From Niveibacterium sp. 24ML (lineage in GTDB: Bacteria > Pseudomonadota > Gammaproteobacteria > Burkholderiales > Rhodocyclaceae), in the NCBI RefSeq assembly GCF_026586805.1, contig NZ_JAPFHA010000004.1, positions 62,001-126,000 of the forward strand: 64,000 nt of DNA. The letters run 5' to 3'. A model generated the notes under the pieces. The model was not told the DNA's origin. It ran no database searches and saw only the letters and a program-made list of their open reading frames with translations. Below are positions 61,233-64,000 of this stretch, piece after piece (the first letter of the stretch is position 1; each line of letters starts with the position of its first letter). Position numbers and translations under genes: made by a program.

Positions 61233-62297
61233 ATGGCTCGCCTCTCACTCTCTGGCATTGTTCAACGTTACGGCACGCATACCGTCGTCAACGGTGTGAG
61301 CTTTGCGCTCGAGGCCGGCACCATCGCCTGCTTGTTGGGCCCGTCCGGTTGCGGCAAAACCACGCTGCTGCGGTGCATTGCCGGGTTCGAGCCGGTGGTT
61401 GGCGGGCAAATCCATATCGACGATCGCCTGGTCAGCGCGCCCGAAAGGATGCTGCCGCCCGAACAGCGCCATATCGGCATGGTCTTTCAGGACTACGCGC
61501 TGTTTCCGCACCTGGATGTTGCGCGCAACATTGCCTTCGGTTTGACCGCAAGGCCGGTGGCCGAGCGCGAAGCACGCGTGGCGGAACTGCTCGCGCTGGT
61601 GGGGTTGCCGGGTTATGGCAACAAGTACCCGCATGAGCTCTCTGGCGGGCAGCAGCAGCGGGTTGCGCTGGCACGTGCGCTGGCGCCGAACCCGCAACTG
61701 GTCTTGCTCGACGAGCCGTTTTCCAGCCTCGACGTGGATCTGCGCGAACGCCTTGCCGCCGAAGTGCGCGACATCCTCAAGCGTGAAGGGGTGACGGCGA
61801 TCCTCGTCACCCACGATCAGCATGAAGCCTTTGCTATGGCCGATGAGATCGGCGTCATGCACCAGGGGCGCATTCAGCAGTGGGACAGCCCCTACAACCT
61901 TTACCACCAGCCGCGCGATCGCTTTGTGGCCGACTTTGTCGGGCAGGGCGTCTTCATCCCCGGCGAGGTGCTCGACGATCTGAGCGTTCAGGTGGAACTG
62001 GGGACGCTCAAATCCGCCGTGCCCATCGAATGCAGCACGGGCTGCGGGCGTTGTGGCCGCGGCTGCCGGGTGGACGTCTTGCTGCGGCCGGACGACGTGG
62101 TGCACGACGACGCCAGCCCCCTGCGCGCGGAAGTGGTTCAGAAAGCCTTTCGTGGTGCCGATATTCTCTACACGCTGCGGCTTGCGAGTGGTCGCGAGGT
62201 GCTCTCGCTGGTGCCATCGCACCATAACCACGCGTTTGGCGAGGCGATCGGCATCCGCCTCGACGTGGATCATGTGATCGCTTTCCGCGGCGCCTGA
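61233..62297 (+). CDS. fbpC: Ferric-iron ABC transporter ATP-binding protein with Cys cluster
   Basis: 354 residues from the ATG at 61233. Walker A GPSGCGKTT, Q-loop VFQDYALFPH, signature LSGGQQQRVALARAL and Walker B VLLDEPFSSLD. The C-terminal TOBE-like region has an unusual C267-x3-C271-x2-C274-x3-C278 cluster. The second possible start at 61212 would precede a perfect TATAAT (61220-61225) located just before the preferred ATG, so translation may be leaderless. Partner of fbpA and fbpB. Confidence 0.88.
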   Translation: MARLSLSGIVQRYGTHTVVNGVSFALEAGTIACLLGPSGCGKTTLLRCIAGFEPVVGGQIHIDDRLVSAPERMLPPEQRHIGMVFQDYALFPHLDVARNIAFGLTARPVAEREARVAELLALVGLPGYGNKYPHELSGGQQQRVALARALAPNPQLVLLDEPFSSLDVDLRERLAAEVRDILKREGVTAILVTHDQHEAFAMADEIGVMHQGRIQQWDSPYNLYHQPRDRFVADFVGQGVFIPGEVLDDLSVQVELGTLKSAVPIECSTGCGRCGRGCRVDVLLRPDDVVHDDASPLRAEVVQKAFRGADILYTLRLASGREVLSLVPSHHNHAFGEAIGIRLDVDHVIAFRGA

Positions 62298-62350
62298 GTT
62301 CAGATACCGCCGCGTCGCGCACGCGGCCAGAAGCTAAGGCTGGGGGGCAC

Positions 62351-63169
62351 ATGAGACGTATTTCCGGAACGCTGGGGCGGCAACTGTTGGTGCTGGCGTG
62401 TCTGTTGCCGTGGGTGGCATCGGCTCAGGCGCCGGCCGGCCCGCGCCTGGCGGCGGTCATGGCGAGCAAGGTGCTGCGGGTGTGCATCTGGCCGGAATAC
62501 TACGGCGTCACTTTCCGCAATCTCAAGACGGGCGTGATCAACGGGCTCGATGCCGACATGGCGCGCGAATTCGCGCGTGACCTTGGCGTTGCCGTGCACT
62601 TCGTCGACTCCTCGTTCGCGCGCCTGATCGACGATCTGGAAGCCGAGCGTTGCGATCTGGCGATGATGGCGGTGGCGGTGACACCGCAGCGCGCGCAAAG
62701 ACTCGCGTTTTCCCAAGCCTATCTTCGCAGCGATGTCTATGCCGTGACGACACGGCAGAACACCCGCGTGCGCACCTGGGCCGATATCGACCGTGCCGGC
62801 ACCCGGGTTGCGGTGGCCGCGGGCACCTACCATGAGAGCCTGATGCGAGAGCGGCTGCAGCAGGCGGACCTGGTGGTGGTCAAAGCCCCCCAATTGCGCG
62901 AAGCCGAACTTGAGGCGGGCCGGGTGGATGTCTTCATGTCGGACTTTCCCTTCACCCGCAAGATGAGCGACAACCACGACTGGGTGCGCGTGCTGGCGCC
63001 GCCTGCGCCGTATTTCATGGTCAATGCCGCCTACGCGCTCAAGCCTGGCGACGCGGCCTGGCTCAAGCGGGTCAATGAGTTCGTTGCGGCGGTCCGGGCC
63101 GATGGCCGCCTGCGGACGGCGGCGACGCGCTACGCGCTCGATCCGATCCTGCTGCAGGATGCCCGCTGA
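62351..63169 (+). CDS. Family-3 solute-binding protein
   Basis: 272 residues. Signal peptide at about 1-25. LRVCIWPEYYGVTFRNLKTG and VAVTPQRAQRLAFSQAYLRS are the amino-acid/organic-acid binding-protein pattern (SBP_bac_3). No permease or ATPase of the right type follows; the next gene, 67 bases away, encodes a membrane sensor. This suggests it binds a signal molecule rather than feeding a transporter. It is not part of the iron operon by sequence class. Confidence 0.8.
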   Translation: MRRISGTLGRQLLVLACLLPWVASAQAPAGPRLAAVMASKVLRVCIWPEYYGVTFRNLKTGVINGLDADMAREFARDLGVAVHFVDSSFARLIDDLEAERCDLAMMAVAVTPQRAQRLAFSQAYLRSDVYAVTTRQNTRVRTWADIDRAGTRVAVAAGTYHESLMRERLQQADLVVVKAPQLREAELEAGRVDVFMSDFPFTRKMSDNHDWVRVLAPPAPYFMVNAAYALKPGDAAWLKRVNEFVAAVRADGRLRTAATRYALDPILLQDAR

Positions 63170-63236
63170 TGCCGCGCTGCCCGCAGGCCCATCGGCACTC
63201 GCTTAGCCGCCACAAGGCGGGGCCGGGGCATCCGCG

Positions 63237-64000
63237 ATGAGTGTAGTGTCCCGCCTGCTGGCCTGGCTCCAGCGCTGGCCGCTCTCGCGCCGCATTGTCG
63301 CCGCGATGGTGCTGATCGCGGTTTGCGGACTTGCGGCCGTGGTCTATCACGCAGCGCGGCTGCGCAGCGAGGCGCTGACCACCCACCGCAGCCTTGCAAG
63401 CAGCATTGCGCGGGTCAGCGAACAGCAATTGACCCTGCTCGTGAAGGTGATCGACCGCCAGCTCGAAGTTCGCAGCCTTGAGTGGCAGCAACTCGATGAG
63501 TCCGGCCTGGCGGGTTTCCAGGATCGGCTGCAGGCGGATCTGGGCGGCATGCCCGCGCTGCGCTCACTGGCCGTGGTGAGCAGCGACGGGCGCGTGCTCG
63601 CCAGCAGCCAGCATGAAGCACTGGGGCGCCGACTATCGGCGGCCGCAATGACGGCGCTGGCCGGCGGGAGCGATAGCGTGCCGCTGCGCATCTCGGGCCT
63701 CTGGGCGGGGCGCGATCTGACCGACGGCGCCCCGACGCTCGGGGCGTTGGATGCAAGCACCTCACCATACTTCGTTACCGCCGCGCGCCGCATTGCGGCC
63801 CCGGACAACTCGGGCTACATCGTTGCGGTGCTCAACCCCGACTATTTCGCGAACGTCTTCACCAGTTTGCTCGCGCGGCCCGGTTTTCTGGTCGCCCTCT
63901 CCCGCTACGACGGCTTGTTGTTGGCGAGCACCGATCCGGTTGGCGCGTCGCCAGGGCGCAACCAGGCGTCCAGCCCGCTTTTTGCGCAACACCTGCCCTT
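63237..64000 (+). CDS. Membrane sensor protein, N-terminal part (truncated by window)
   Basis: About 254 residues visible. One membrane helix (about 19-41, RRIVAAMVLIAVCGLAAVVY) follows a basic start. Then comes a periplasmic segment of over 200 residues with a Cache/PDC-like pattern (LRSLAVVSSDGRVLASSQ, SGYIVAVLNPDYFANVF). The output domain (histidine kinase, GGDEF/EAL or other) is beyond the window. It follows a solute-binding protein and may sense its ligand. Confidence 0.7.
   Translation, partial: MSVVSRLLAWLQRWPLSRRIVAAMVLIAVCGLAAVVYHAARLRSEALTTHRSLASSIARVSEQQLTLLVKVIDRQLEVRSLEWQQLDESGLAGFQDRLQADLGGMPALRSLAVVSSDGRVLASSQHEALGRRLSAAAMTALAGGSDSVPLRISGLWAGRDLTDGAPTLGALDASTSPYFVTAARRIAAPDNSGYIVAVLNPDYFANVFTSLLARPGFLVALSRYDGLLLASTDPVGASPGRNQASSPLFAQHLP

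Overview
The window looks like chromosomal DNA of a high-GC betaproteobacterium, most likely of the Rhodocyclales (Azoarcus/Thauera/Uliginosibacterium-like). This is inferred from gene content: a PEP-CTERM protein, a ubiK / TorF-porin / glnK / amtB block, an acyltransferase next to metK, and a fused MaoC-phosphotransacetylase. No rRNA, tRNA, CRISPR array, prophage or intact insertion sequence was seen. Both ends cut genes: a nitronate-monooxygenase-like gene on the left and a membrane sensor on the right.

Layout. 0-7 kb: a CbbR-like LysR regulator divergent from a TerB-like gene, a papain-like protease fused to a serine hydrolase, a GST, and small envelope proteins. 7.2-8.3 kb: a small island with an orphan immunity-like gene and the tail of an IS3 transposase. 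8.3-12.9 kb: a five-gene leftward operon (TPR-like periplasmic protein, ATPase, FtsX-type permease, LolA-like carrier, predicted outer-membrane barrel) that looks like a dedicated inner-to-outer-membrane export route of unknown cargo. 13.0-15.6 kb: malG-malF without malE or malK. 16.5-23.6 kb: a MacAB-like efflux operon divergent from an NtrC-type response regulator and its histidine kinase, with a cluster of TGTCCGC half-sites between them. 23.6-28.5 kb: a GNAT, a K+ channel, ilvA, an LpxL-like acyltransferase, and metK behind a clear promoter and a terminator-like leader.

29-38 kb: a dipeptide transporter cluster (two dppA paralogues, dppB, C, D, F) interleaved with two acetyltransferases and a DsrE-like protein. 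38-43.3 kb: cytochrome b561 with two YceI proteins, ubiK, then torF-glnK-amtB behind a sigma54 promoter and two NtrC-like sites, so probably induced by nitrogen limitation. 43.3-54 kb: methionine gamma-lyase with its Lrp-type regulator, mtgA-aroE-tonB-rnb, rarD, a YqiA-like esterase, uppP and a MaoC-phosphotransacetylase fusion. 54-58.4 kb: glmU and glmS (UDP-GlcNAc synthesis) flanking an AsnC-type regulator. 58.5-62.3 kb: a ferric-iron ABC transporter (fbpA, fbpB, fbpC). 62.3-64 kb: a family-3 solute-binding protein followed by a membrane sensor, probably a ligand-sensing pair.

Two copies of a palindromic CCGCAGAG-type repeat (11549-11665 and 32441-32539) both lie inside operons, between genes of ABC transporters. 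A different inverted repeat (834-942) covers the end of the LysR gene.
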